Source: Stagnimonas aquatica (GTDB lineage Bacteria; Pseudomonadota; Gammaproteobacteria; Nevskiales; Nevskiaceae). From it: a stretch of 64,000 nt of DNA. How positions within the stretch are numbered: position 1 is the first letter of the stretch; each line of letters opens with the position of its first letter. The position numbers and the translations under genes are program-made. Under the pieces are notes generated by a model that saw only the letters and a program-made list of their open reading frames with translations, was not told where the DNA came from and did no database searches. Location of the stretch: positions 62,001 through 126,000 of the forward strand of contig NZ_RJVO01000004.1 in the NCBI RefSeq assembly GCF_003730135.1, written 5' to 3'. This document shows, piece after piece, positions 12,204-20,487 of the stretch.

Positions 12204-12689
12204 TTAGCGCTGCCAGCAGCTGTCGGCGCCGCCGGTGGCGCCGCGGTCGCCGTTGGAGCCGATGCACAGGGTGCCGCAGGTCTGGTCGATGCGGCTGGCG
12301 TAGGGCACGGCGCGGATCGCATAGCTGCGGGCATTCGGAGTTCCAGTCAGCGCCGAGCAGTTTCCGAGTCCCCCCGAAGTTGGCAGGGCCGTCAGGCTCA
12401 GCGTGTACAGCGCGCCGGTGCTGCTGGCGCTGATGCTGCCTTGCGAGTTCAGATAGGTGCTGCCGCTGGAGTTGTAGCCGAGCGCGGCCAGGCTGCTGGC
12501 ATAGCCCTTGTGGTCGGTGGCATAGCTTTCCTGCCGGCTGGCGATCTCGCTGAGCGCGGTCTTGGCGACCGTGCGGTTGGTGCGCTCCACATAGCCACGG
12601 TAGCTGGGCAGGGCGATGGCGGTGAGGATGCCGAGCACCGCGAAGGCGATCAGGAGTTCGGTCAGGCTGAAACCTCGGGAGCGGCGCAT
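12204..12689 (-). CDS. pilE: Type IV minor pilin PilE (set A)
   Basis: A type IV pilin of 161 residues with a short basic leader, a type III cleavage site (SRG|FSLTELL, Glu at +5) and a long N-terminal hydrophobic helix. The head region TAIALPSYRGYVERTNRTVAKTALSEIASRQESYATDHKGYAS is typical of PilE/ComP-like minor pilins. Several C-terminal cysteines could form the D-loop. I chose the ATG at 12689 because AGGA sits about 8 nt before it; an ATG at 12710 has no ribosome binding site. It is the last gene of minus-strand set A, 14 nt after pilY1. Confidence 0.88.
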   Translation of the reverse strand: MRRSRGFSLTELLIAFAVLGILTAIALPSYRGYVERTNRTVAKTALSEIASRQESYATDHKGYASSLAALGYNSSGSTYLNSQGSISASSTGALYTLSLTALPTSGGLGNCSALTGTPNARSYAIRAVPYASRIDQTCGTLCIGSNGDRGATGGADSCWQR

Positions 12690-12724
12690 GGCGGTCCTGT
12701 TCGTGGGCATTTGGGGGGCTGTGA

Positions 12725-15700
12725 TCAGTTCTCGCCGAGCCGTTCGCGCCAGGAGGCGCGCAAGCGCGGCGGTACCGCCTGCTGTTGCAGTTCGCCGCTC
12801 ACCGCCTGGGTCGAGTTGCTGACGGCAGTCAGCTCTCCGGGCAGGCCGCCGGCCGGCAGCAGGCTGGCGCGGTCGGTTCCCAGCTGGTTGATGGCTGGCT
12901 TCGGCTTGGAATTGCGCAGGGCGATGTTGTACAGCCGGCCGCTGCCTTCCAGCGGCACGCAGCTGGCGTCGTCGGGCTGCGGCGGCACGTAGGTCGAGAA
13001 GCTGGTGACGCCGCCGATGGTTAGCGGTGCGGAGAACGCCTTCTCGCCCGAGCTGCCAAGCTGGAAGCGATAGCCTGGGCTCAGCAGATCGAGATCACGG
13101 CAGCTGCTGCTGGAGGCGCTCTGGCTGGCGCAGGCGTTGGTCTGGTCGGTGAAGGCGCTGTGGCGTGCGCCGCTCAGCTGCGACTCCTGGGTCTTGATCT
13201 CGTCGCTGGTCTTGCCGCTGACCACGTCGGTGTCGCGGTAGGCGTAGAACCAGTTCTGGGTGGTGGTGTTGAGCGGGTCTTCGCGGTCGCCGGTGGCGAA
13301 CAGCACCACGTCGTAGTCGCTGCCGCCGCTCTGGCGGTTGCGCACCGGCACGTAGTCGGGGGCACCGAAGATGCGGCGGTCGCTCGCCAGGCTCGGACTG
13401 CTCTCGGCGTGACGACCGACGCTGGCCAGCGGGGTCAGCGTCCAGGCGCTGCGGTCGGCGCCCGGGAAATCGGCGCGCCACAGTCGGCCGCCAGTGTCGC
13501 CAACGTAGAGACGGTCGATGTAGCCGTCGTTGTTGGTGTCGAGCGCGGTGACGTCGCTCGGGATGCTGTCCACCAGCAGGGGGTGCCCGTAGCGCAGGCT
13601 GCCCGCCGTGTAGCCGACGCTGTCGGCGCGGCCGGCGCGCCAGAGCAGGGCGCCGGTTTCGGCGTCGACGATGAACAACGCGTTGCCACGCGCGCTGCTG
13701 GCGTTGCCATCGTCCTTGCCGACCCGCTCGCTGGCGACGCTGTTGCGGGAATTGTTGAGGTCCTTGCCGATCTTGGTGCCCGCACTGTTGCGGCCGCCGT
13801 TGTAGCCGCCGCCGAAGATCAGCACCGATTTCGACACCACATCGCCGGTGGTGGCCGGGTTGCCGTCGGCGTCGATCCGCATGCGTCCGAGCTGCGGCGT
13901 GGAATAGGCCAGGCCCAGCTCCGCGTACTGCGACTCGGTGCCGGCGACGATGCCGCTGGTGCAGGCGCGGCGCAGTCCCTCGGGGCCGATCGACCAGAGC
14001 AGGCGCGCGCCGCCGCCGCCGTTGCAGGGATTGCTGTCTGCCGCCGGCGCATCCGGGTCGGTGATGTCCATGGCGTAGTACTGGCTGCCACCGCGCCGCA
14101 GGCCGAAGAACAGCAGCACCCGGTCCTCGCTGTTGTCGCCGATGGTGCCGAGCTTGCCACCGCTGCTGGCGGCCCGGTCGCGGATCAGCACCACCGGCGA
14201 GCCGTCGACGCCGTAGGGCAGGTTGGCGCCGGCCTGGTTCTCGCGCAGCAGCTTGAGCTGACTCATCACCGCCTGTGGCATGAAGCCCCAGCTCTCGATG
14301 CCGGTGTCGTCGCGCACCATGCGCAGATAGCCGTCGCCGGAGCCGAACAGCACCCGGATGTCGTCGCTGCTGCCGCCGCCGCGCTTGCCGTAGTTGACCG
14401 CCAGCGGCCGCGAGTGCAGCAGCGGGCCCATCAGCCAGGGTCGGCCGCTGATGCCGGCATTGCTGGGCGAAGTTCCTGGGCCGCTGCCCTTGGGCGCGGT
14501 CTGGGTGCCGACGTCATAGCCGCGTGCGTAGAGCAGCAGCTCGCGGGTGACGGTATCGACGCTGCGGCTGCTGCTGGTGCCGCAGGACAGCGTGCAGGCA
14601 TTGAGCGTGTTGCTGCAGTTGCTGGCGCAGCTGCTGGCGTTGCTGCTGCAGCTATTGGTACAGCTACTGGCGGTGCTGCTGCAGCCGCTGCTGCAACTGC
14701 TGTAGTTGCTGCTGCACTGGGCGGCGGCGTTGTTGTAGGTGCTGGTGCAGCTAGCGAGGCTGTTGTTGTAGGTGGTGGTGCAGGCGTTGTAGTTGGTGGT
14801 GCAGGCGGCCAGGCTGTTGTTGTAGGTGCTGGTGCAGCCGGCGATACCGCTGTTGTAGCTGTTGTTGCAGCTGGTGATGCTGTTGTTGTAGGTGGCGTTA
14901 CAGCCGGCGGTGTTGTTGTTGTAGGTGGTGGTGCAGGCCGCCATGTTGTTGTTGTAGGTGGTTGCGCAGGCGGCAAGGCAGGAACTGTTGCCCAGCAGAC
15001 AGCCAACATTGCAGAGAGTCAGGCCGAGACCGGCATTGGTCTGGCACAGGCTCAGCGCGGTGTCGTGCGGCAAGGTGCAGGTGGACTTGGCGGTGTTGGC
15101 GGCGGTGGTGCACAGGCTCAGGTTGGTGTCGTACGGCAGCTTGCAGAGTCCCAGCGCGGTGTTGGCATTGGTCTGGCAGAGCGCGATGTTGTTGTTGAGC
15201 TGGCAGAGCCCCAGCGCGGTGCTGGCGTTGCTGTTGCAGAGATTGCGGGCGCTGGTGGCGTTGCTGTTGCAGAGGCTCTGGCTGGTACTGCAGTTGAGGT
15301 CGCAGCTGCCCTGGTTGCTGTTGCAGAGACTGTTGCAGCTGCTCTGGTTGGTGGAGCACAGGCTGCTGCACAGGTTGGCGTTGCTGTTGCACACCGACTG
15401 GCACAGCGAGACTGGCGAGGTATAGGCCTCGGCGCCGGTGGCGCTGGCCAGCTCGGTGCGTACCGCCGCGTCGTCCGGATGCAGTGCCGCGAGCGAGAAT
15501 TTGTTGCCTGCGCTCGGCGAGGCATAGGAGTCGTAGAACAGCCGGCGCGCGGTATTGCTGCTGACGGCGCCATTGCTGCGGCCTGGACTGCCACCGCCAT
15601 TGAACTGGTAGCCGGGGATCTTCTGACCGGCGCCACCCAGCGTGGTGACCCGTCCGTCGGTGGCCCGGCCGCCCAGCTTGCTGGGGTCGGTCCAGTAGCT

Positions 15701-17275
15701 TAGCGCGCTGTTCTGGAGACGGCCGTCGCTGGCGAAGGCGAGCTGGCCATTGGCGTCGTAGTACTTGAACTGGCCGCTGCCATCGGTCTTCAGCCGCAGC
15801 CGCTTGAGGTTGCCGGCCCAGGTCGGCTTCTTGTCCGGATTCGGGCGGAACTCGGCTACGTAGGCGCCCTCGGCGAGACCGGTGGCGCTGGTCGAGCTGC
15901 TGCTCACACTGGTCGATAGCAGTGAGGCGTCGATACTCAGCACCTGATTGACCACCGAGCCGGCGATGCCCTGGCCGCGCCCGGCGAGACCCAGCAGGTT
16001 GGTGTAGGTGGTGACGTTGTAGCCCAGGTTCTTGAGCGCGCTGAGGTCGGCGAGGTTGCCGATGCTGTCCTGCACCAGGAAGTAGGAATTGATCTTGCGG
16101 CGGTCGCCGGCGTTGCCGTAGATGAAGCCGTCGGTGGCGGCGGAGTCGACCACCTCCGCCAGGCTCAGCTGGCCATCGCCGTTGCGGTCGGCGAGCGGGA
16201 ACAGACGCTTGAGGTCGGCGTCGGAATCGTCCTGCTTGTCGGGCGCGGTCAGCTGCACGTGCAGCATGTTGATGGTGCAGGCCTTGGGGTAATCCTTGAG
16301 CGCGCCCTTGTAGGCCTTGTAGCCGGCGCTGTCGGTGGTTTCCAGGCCGGTGTCGCGCACCAGCAGGCCGTTGAGCAGGTTGTCGTTGGCGCTCAGCGGC
16401 GCATTGAAGATGCGGTCGCCGCGCAGATAGCGCGCCAGCTCCACATAGGCTTCCTTAGTCTGGTAGGGCGCGCCGGAGATCAGATTGCCCGAGGTGGCGC
16501 CGCCGGTCAGCAGATTGCCGACGACGTTGAGCACCTGTGGCACCAGCTTGGTGAGCAGGTCGGTGACATTGACCAGATTGATCAGGCCGAGGAAGAAATA
16601 GGCGCCGTTGCTGCAACCGGGGGTGGTCTGCCGTTCGCCGGGCAGGCTGGCGAGATCGGCGAAGGCACAGGGGCCGCCAAGCGGGCCCTGGTTGCCGTGG
16701 AACAGCATCAGCGCCACCCGGGTGTTGAGCAGCGGCTCCAGCACCGACTGGAGCGCCACGAACAGCGCCAGCGCCGGATTGTTGGCGAGGTTGAGCGGAT
16801 TCAGCGGCCCGAGCACCGAGCTGAGCGTGGCATTGATGGTGCCGATCAGCACGCCGACCACATTGCCCAGCAGTACCTGGATCAGCGGCGGTGCGTTGTC
16901 GAGGATCGACAGCGTGGTATTGCCCAGATCGCCCAGCAGGCCGAGCGGGTCCAGGCCCAGCAGCAGTGGCAGCGGCACGCCGAGGATGTTGAACAGCTGC
17001 TGGAAGGTCAGCAGCTGGCGCAGGGCGATGCAGTCCGGCTCGTTGGACAGCAGCACATTGCTGCACACCAGCGAGTTGAGATTGAGCAGGTTGAGATCGA
17101 GCACCAGCACGGTTAGCGGCGCCTGGTTGCTCGGCACCGTTTGATTGGCGTAGATGTCGATGTCGTCGGCGCGCGCCAGATTGCTGATGCCGACGATGAG
17201 CGCCAGCAGGGCGCTGCCCAGTCCCAGGCGCAACTGGCGCAACAGCCGGGAACCACTGCGGGAGCGCTTATTCAT
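12725..17275 (-). CDS. pilY1: PilY1/PilC-type pilus tip adhesin (set A)
   Basis: Secreted protein of 1516 residues that sits on the minor-pilin tip and acts in adhesion, pilus extension and surface sensing. A signal peptide ends near residue 36. Residues about 40-270 form a leucine/asparagine-rich hydrophobic region in place of a clear vWA domain; the DxSxS metal site is not intact (VLDLNLLN). A canonical EF-hand loop (DRNGDGQLSLAE) is at 363-374. Residues 625-898 are an 11-residue cysteine repeat (36 Cys). The C-terminal PilY1 beta-propeller follows, with calcium loop DTNNDGYID at 1246-1254. Its ATG overlaps the pilX stop by 8 nt, so translation is coupled. Confidence 0.92.
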   Translation of the reverse strand: MNKRSRSGSRLLRQLRLGLGSALLALIVGISNLARADDIDIYANQTVPSNQAPLTVLVLDLNLLNLNSLVCSNVLLSNEPDCIALRQLLTFQQLFNILGVPLPLLLGLDPLGLLGDLGNTTLSILDNAPPLIQVLLGNVVGVLIGTINATLSSVLGPLNPLNLANNPALALFVALQSVLEPLLNTRVALMLFHGNQGPLGGPCAFADLASLPGERQTTPGCSNGAYFFLGLINLVNVTDLLTKLVPQVLNVVGNLLTGGATSGNLISGAPYQTKEAYVELARYLRGDRIFNAPLSANDNLLNGLLVRDTGLETTDSAGYKAYKGALKDYPKACTINMLHVQLTAPDKQDDSDADLKRLFPLADRNGDGQLSLAEVVDSAATDGFIYGNAGDRRKINSYFLVQDSIGNLADLSALKNLGYNVTTYTNLLGLAGRGQGIAGSVVNQVLSIDASLLSTSVSSSSTSATGLAEGAYVAEFRPNPDKKPTWAGNLKRLRLKTDGSGQFKYYDANGQLAFASDGRLQNSALSYWTDPSKLGGRATDGRVTTLGGAGQKIPGYQFNGGGSPGRSNGAVSSNTARRLFYDSYASPSAGNKFSLAALHPDDAAVRTELASATGAEAYTSPVSLCQSVCNSNANLCSSLCSTNQSSCNSLCNSNQGSCDLNCSTSQSLCNSNATSARNLCNSNASTALGLCQLNNNIALCQTNANTALGLCKLPYDTNLSLCTTAANTAKSTCTLPHDTALSLCQTNAGLGLTLCNVGCLLGNSSCLAACATTYNNNMAACTTTYNNNTAGCNATYNNSITSCNNSYNSGIAGCTSTYNNSLAACTTNYNACTTTYNNSLASCTSTYNNAAAQCSSNYSSCSSGCSSTASSCTNSCSSNASSCASNCSNTLNACTLSCGTSSSRSVDTVTRELLLYARGYDVGTQTAPKGSGPGTSPSNAGISGRPWLMGPLLHSRPLAVNYGKRGGGSSDDIRVLFGSGDGYLRMVRDDTGIESWGFMPQAVMSQLKLLRENQAGANLPYGVDGSPVVLIRDRAASSGGKLGTIGDNSEDRVLLFFGLRRGGSQYYAMDITDPDAPAADSNPCNGGGGARLLWSIGPEGLRRACTSGIVAGTESQYAELGLAYSTPQLGRMRIDADGNPATTGDVVSKSVLIFGGGYNGGRNSAGTKIGKDLNNSRNSVASERVGKDDGNASSARGNALFIVDAETGALLWRAGRADSVGYTAGSLRYGHPLLVDSIPSDVTALDTNNDGYIDRLYVGDTGGRLWRADFPGADRSAWTLTPLASVGRHAESSPSLASDRRIFGAPDYVPVRNRQSGGSDYDVVLFATGDREDPLNTTTQNWFYAYRDTDVVSGKTSDEIKTQESQLSGARHSAFTDQTNACASQSASSSSCRDLDLLSPGYRFQLGSSGEKAFSAPLTIGGVTSFSTYVPPQPDDASCVPLEGSGRLYNIALRNSKPKPAINQLGTDRASLLPAGGLPGELTAVSNSTQAVSGELQQQAVPPRLRASWRERLGEN
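14582..15403 (-). repeat. 33-bp-period coding repeat: 11-residue cysteine repeats of PilY1-A
   Basis: This 822-bp stretch encodes 274 residues that divide into 22 units of exactly 11 residues plus five odd units (9, 4, 7, 7 and 5). Every unit begins with Cys. Units at both ends have a second Cys at position 5 (CQSVCNSNANL, CSSGCSSTASS). Units in the middle have Tyr at position 5 (CTTTYNNNTAG). Cysteines total 36. At DNA level it appears as degenerate tandem repeats of about 33 bp. Confidence 0.93.
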
Positions 17276-17825
17276 AGGTCACCCCGGCTGGCTTGCTGTG
17301 TAGGATCAGCACCGACTCCACGACTTCGGCGGCGCTACGGCCCTCGGCGGAGCGATCAATGCCGCCGGTGATCGAGTAGCGGGCAAAATCGTACTGCCGC
17401 GCGCTGGTCTGCGCCTCGCGCATGACGTTGACCGACACGAACAGCGGCAGTACGCGGCGCACTTCGGCATAGCCGTAAGCGAGGGCGTCGGCGCTGCTGT
17501 TGCTGCTGTCGAGCGGGATCTTGTTGTCGGCCGATGCGCAGCTGAACAGCGCCGCTGCGGCGCCGCCGGTGGGCAGGTAGCAGCTGCGGAAATCCGGGTT
17601 GTAGTCCACCGGCGTGTTGCTGCTGTTGCTGGCGACGGTTTCCAGCAGGGATTCGGCGGCCTGGACGGCATTGGTACGGCTCTCGGCGTTGCTAGCCAGC
17701 CGCAGCTGGGTCTGGGTGCTGCGCACCGCCGCGATCCCCAGCAGGGTCAGCACCACCAGCAGGACCAGCGCCACCGCGAGGGCCGCGCCGCGCTCCAGGG
17801 GTTGGGCGGGGAGGGGGCGGTTCAT
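17268..17825 (-). CDS. pilX: Minor pilin PilX (set A)
   Basis: A PilX/GspK-like minor pilin of 185 residues. The N-terminus has a short leader, RG|AALAVALVLLVVLTLLG with no Glu at +5 as usual for PilX, then TQTQLRLASNAESRTNAVQAAESLLE, the PilX N-terminal signature. PilX works with PilV and PilW to prime pilus assembly and hold PilY1. The ATG at 17825 overlaps the pilW stop by 4 nt (ATGA) and its 3' end overlaps pilY1 by 8 nt, so the order is tightly coupled. Confidence 0.88.
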   Translation of the reverse strand: MNRPLPAQPLERGAALAVALVLLVVLTLLGIAAVRSTQTQLRLASNAESRTNAVQAAESLLETVASNSSNTPVDYNPDFRSCYLPTGGAAAALFSCASADNKIPLDSSNSSADALAYGYAEVRRVLPLFVSVNVMREAQTSARQYDFARYSITGGIDRSAEGRSAAEVVESVLILHSKPAGVTYE

Positions 17826-18913
17826 CGCGACACCAGGTTCTTGAGCTGCACGGTGGTGGTGAAGGCGCGTCGCAGCACCCCGGTGGTGGTGAAGGTGGCA
17901 TCGTCGGCGGAACGGTAGTCGGCGAGTACGTACTCCTTCAACGCATCGCTGGACTGCACCCGCTGCTCGCTGGCCCGCACCAGCAGATGGATGCGCGCGC
18001 TGCGCGCCAGCAAGAGCTCGGCAGCAGTGGGTGCGGCGAGGTAGCGGTCGACCAGATCGTCGCCGTCGCTGTCGATGCCCCATTCGATCTGCAGGTTCTC
18101 GACGCCGTAGGCCAGACACTCCTGCTCCATGCGCGGCGTCGTACCCTGGTCGTTGAGCACGTAGCGGCACAGGGTAGGCACCTTGATGTCGCCGCTGACG
18201 TCGTGCACGAAGTAGATGCGCGGCACGTAGGCGTACACCTGCACTGGCTGTTCCTGCGGCGGACAGCCGCCGGAGACGCCACTGTCGCTGGCGGGGCAGT
18301 CGCTCGGATCTCCCAGGTTGACGCTGGCGCTGGCGGCGCGGAACAGCGCGCCGCTGCTCTGGTTGGTCTTTACGTAGTAGCGGCCAGCCGTCAGCGACAG
18401 GCTGGTGGCGGTGGGTTGGTCGAGCGCGATTGCCGAGGCGCCCGAGACCCTTCGCACCATCAGTACATCGGTGTTGGCCTGCACCGCCGTCAGGCAGCGG
18501 AAGCGGCTGGCCAGGCTGGCGGCGTCGAGATGGTTGCGGAACTCCAGCGGCAGCGAGGGCTCCAGCAGCCAGCGGCTATCGCTGGCCGCCGCCGATGGGC
18601 CGCAGTCATTGGCGCGGACGGCCGCCGCCGCCGCGCTGGAAACCAGCAGGTCGCGCGCCGCATCCGGTGGCCGGACGCCGCCCCAGTAGCCGGCCATCGC
18701 CAGATCGCGGGACAGGTTGTCCATCGCAAAGCGGGCGTTGTCCTGCAGGGCGGTGATGGCGTCGTTCTGGCGGTAGTTCTGACTGTTGGCGATGAACACG
18801 CCGATCATCACCGCCAGCGCGATCAGGCCGAGGGTGACGGCGATCAGCAGCTCCACCAGGGTCAAGCCGCTCTGGCGCTGGCGCGACGGGGGCAGGCTGC
18901 GGCTCAGGGGCAT
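17822..18913 (-). CDS. pilW: Minor pilin PilW (set A)
   Basis: A large minor pilin of 363 residues. The prepilin site is RQSG|LTLVELLIAV with Glu at +5. After the helix, NSQNYRQNDAITALQDNARFAMDNLSRDLAMAGYWG is the standard PilW block. The long globular domain contains several cysteines and a C-terminal region (IHLLVRASEQR) typical of PilW. It overlaps pilV by 10 nt and pilX by 4 nt. Processing would need a prepilin peptidase (PilD) encoded elsewhere. Confidence 0.88.
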   Translation of the reverse strand: MPLSRSLPPSRQRQSGLTLVELLIAVTLGLIALAVMIGVFIANSQNYRQNDAITALQDNARFAMDNLSRDLAMAGYWGGVRPPDAARDLLVSSAAAAAVRANDCGPSAAASDSRWLLEPSLPLEFRNHLDAASLASRFRCLTAVQANTDVLMVRRVSGASAIALDQPTATSLSLTAGRYYVKTNQSSGALFRAASASVNLGDPSDCPASDSGVSGGCPPQEQPVQVYAYVPRIYFVHDVSGDIKVPTLCRYVLNDQGTTPRMEQECLAYGVENLQIEWGIDSDGDDLVDRYLAAPTAAELLLARSARIHLLVRASEQRVQSSDALKEYVLADYRSADDATFTTTGVLRRAFTTTVQLKNLVSR

Positions 18914-19548
18914 GGGCCGGCTCCAAGGTTGACCTGGAGCACCAGCACCCGGCGGTAGCTGGTCTGGTCGCCGCTGTTCCACTCGTAGTCGGCGCGGGTC
19001 TGGCCACAGCTGTTGTTGGTCGGGTCGTCGGCGTGGTCGCTGTCGCCCTGGCGGATGCGGGTCATGCCGCGCCAGGCGACCGCGATGGTGGCCTGGCAGC
19101 TGCCGGCGCTGCGCAGGATGCAACCGGTGGGCGAGCGCAGGCCGCCGGCATTGCTGCGGCTGGCGGTGCTGCCGCTGCCTTCGACGATCCGCTCGCTGGC
19201 ACCGTCCAGGCTCTGCCACCACTGCCAGAGATCGAAGGCCGCGAGCTGCGGGCCGGTGCAGGGGGCGTCCGCCGTGCAGGTCTGCTCGGCAGGCAGGGCG
19301 TCGGCGCTGACCGTCACCGTGCCGTTGGGGGCGTAGCTGGCCAGGTTGCCGGCGTTGCCGCGCAGACGCTCGACCAGATCCTGAGCCAGGATGTTGGCGC
19401 TGCCACGCTGGATGGCGTCGAAGGCGGCCTTCTTGGACATCGCCTGCAGGGCGGCGGCCGACAACAGGCCGACCGCGATGATGAACACCGTGATCAGCAC
19501 CTCGATCAGGGTGTAGCCGCGCAGACGGCGGCCTGGGCTCAGCTGCAT
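18904..19548 (-). CDS. pilV: Minor pilin PilV (set A)
   Basis: A minor pilin of 214 residues with a basic leader and prepilin site RLRG|YTLIEVLITVFIIAVGLLS (Glu at +5). It continues AAALQAMSKKAAFDAIQRGSANILAQDLVERLRGN, the PilV N-terminal region. The C-terminal domain has four or more cysteines likely to form disulfides in the periplasm. It overlaps fimT upstream and pilW downstream by 10 nt each. It should form the tip-priming complex with PilW and PilX. Confidence 0.87.
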   Translation of the reverse strand: MQLSPGRRLRGYTLIEVLITVFIIAVGLLSAAALQAMSKKAAFDAIQRGSANILAQDLVERLRGNAGNLASYAPNGTVTVSADALPAEQTCTADAPCTGPQLAAFDLWQWWQSLDGASERIVEGSGSTASRSNAGGLRSPTGCILRSAGSCQATIAVAWRGMTRIRQGDSDHADDPTNNSCGQTRADYEWNSGDQTSYRRVLVLQVNLGAGPCP

Positions 19549-20051
19549 GTCTCGGACTCTTCCAGGCTGATGCCGCCGCTGCGGCTCAGGCGCACCAGCC
19601 GGGCCCGGCGGTCCCGGGCGCCTTGTGGCGCGCAGATCGAGAACTGTGCCTCCGCTGTCGCCCGGCCGCCGGAATCGAAGGCGATGCTGCCGCTGGGTGC
19701 CTGCTGCAGGCGCAGCTGGTCCGAGACCGGCCGCTGCACGGTGATTGCCTCGATGCCGCCACCGTCCAGATCGACGTAGGTGATCCAGCCGTTGAGCCAG
19801 TTGCCGGTGCCGGCACACTTTGGGGTGCTGGCCGCGAGGTCGCGGGCGCAGAGCTTGACCGTGCGGTTGCGGGCGATGGCTTCCGAGCGCGCGCGGTTGA
19901 GGCTGATATAGAGCCCGGTGGAGGCCTCGCGCCGGGCGGCACTGACCAGGAACTCGCGGAAGCTGGGCAGCGCCATGCCGGTCAGCAGACCGGCGATGGC
20001 CAGCACGACCAGCAGTTCCAGCAAGGTAAAGCCGTTGCCGCGTCCTTTCAT
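19539..20051 (-). CDS. fimT: FimT/GspH-type minor pilin (set A, first gene)
   Basis: A GspH/FimT-family pseudopilin of 170 residues opening the set A operon. The prepilin site is RGNG|FTLLELLVVLAIAGLL. The following ALPSFREFLVSAARREASTGLYISLNRARSEAIARNR is the GspH/FimT signature. A C-terminal GRATAEAQFSIC strand matches the family's beta-rich domain. FimT proteins in Legionella and xanthomonads bind DNA during natural transformation. Whether this one does is unknown, though its C-terminal segment has several arginines (QGARDRRARLVRLSRSGG). The ATG at 20051 is the only start near the leader. Confidence 0.83.
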   Translation of the reverse strand: MKGRGNGFTLLELLVVLAIAGLLTGMALPSFREFLVSAARREASTGLYISLNRARSEAIARNRTVKLCARDLAASTPKCAGTGNWLNGWITYVDLDGGGIEAITVQRPVSDQLRLQQAPSGSIAFDSGGRATAEAQFSICAPQGARDRRARLVRLSRSGGISLEESETCS

Positions 20052-20487
20052 GCGTTCGCCGTTATCGTCCTTGCGCCCCCGTTGTGGGCACTTTAATGCA
20101 CGGATACCGCGCGTCGCCGCGTGCCCACTGGACGCCCCGATGGGCGGAACATGGCGAGGGACAAGAGGTGTCAAAAAAATGACGAACTCCGCTGATTGCC
20201 GACCAGGCGGCTCGCTCCTGCGGCCACTCCGAGCGCCCAGCTATCATCTCACCAACGGCCACGGCGTCTGGAACCACGGGCCGTTCCTTGCCCAGGCTTG
20301 GCGGCCGTTCAGTGGCGGGGTTGAGTGCGAAGAGCGGTGCGTCTCTCGAAAGTTCGCGCCGTCGTGCTACCTTCTGATATACGAGTTAAGTATCGTAATT
20401 TTTCCGGGGTCGTTCAGGCTTGGTATGGCGCAAACGAGGGGCTGGCGGGCGGGATCGAAAACGGAACGCGGCTTCCGGCGGGCACTC
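20052..20487. other. Divergent intergenic region between the two pilus operons
   Basis: These 436 nt separate the first genes of set A (minus) and set B (plus). I see no convincing gene. Both operons should be driven from here. An AT-rich island around 20371-20405 stands out against GC-rich surroundings and contains an inverted repeat. I found no clear -24/-12 (RpoN) site and no strong sigma-70 pair in either direction. Confidence 0.6.
20380..20397. promoter_or_regulatory. Possible operator: inverted repeat TACGA-N8-TCGTA
   Basis: A symmetrical TACGA / TCGTA pair separated by 8 nt sits in the AT-rich island between the divergent pilus operons, about 90 nt before the set B start. Shape and position suit a regulator-binding site. 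The arms are short, so this is only a candidate. Confidence 0.3.

Noticed and set aside
14580-15405. Tandem 33-bp repeats that look like a CRISPR array or minisatellite
   Set aside because: There are no constant repeats with unique spacers. The period equals 11 codons, the reading frame is intact and cysteine position is conserved, so this is a protein repeat.
13160-15703. 847-residue open frame on the plus strand opposite pilY1-A
   Set aside because: Its composition is Ala/Gly/Val low complexity mirroring the GC-rich repeat; no signal, domain or ribosome binding site. Antisense shadow.
17822-20174. Longer N-terminal versions of the set A minor pilins (extended frames upstream of each prepilin leader)
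   Set aside because: The extensions lie inside the preceding gene and are Arg/Pro/Gly-rich noise; short leaders with coupled ATGs fit pilins.
20052-20487. RpoN (-24/-12) promoter for the pilus operons
   Set aside because: No TGGCAC-N5-TTGC-like match with correct spacing was seen in either direction.
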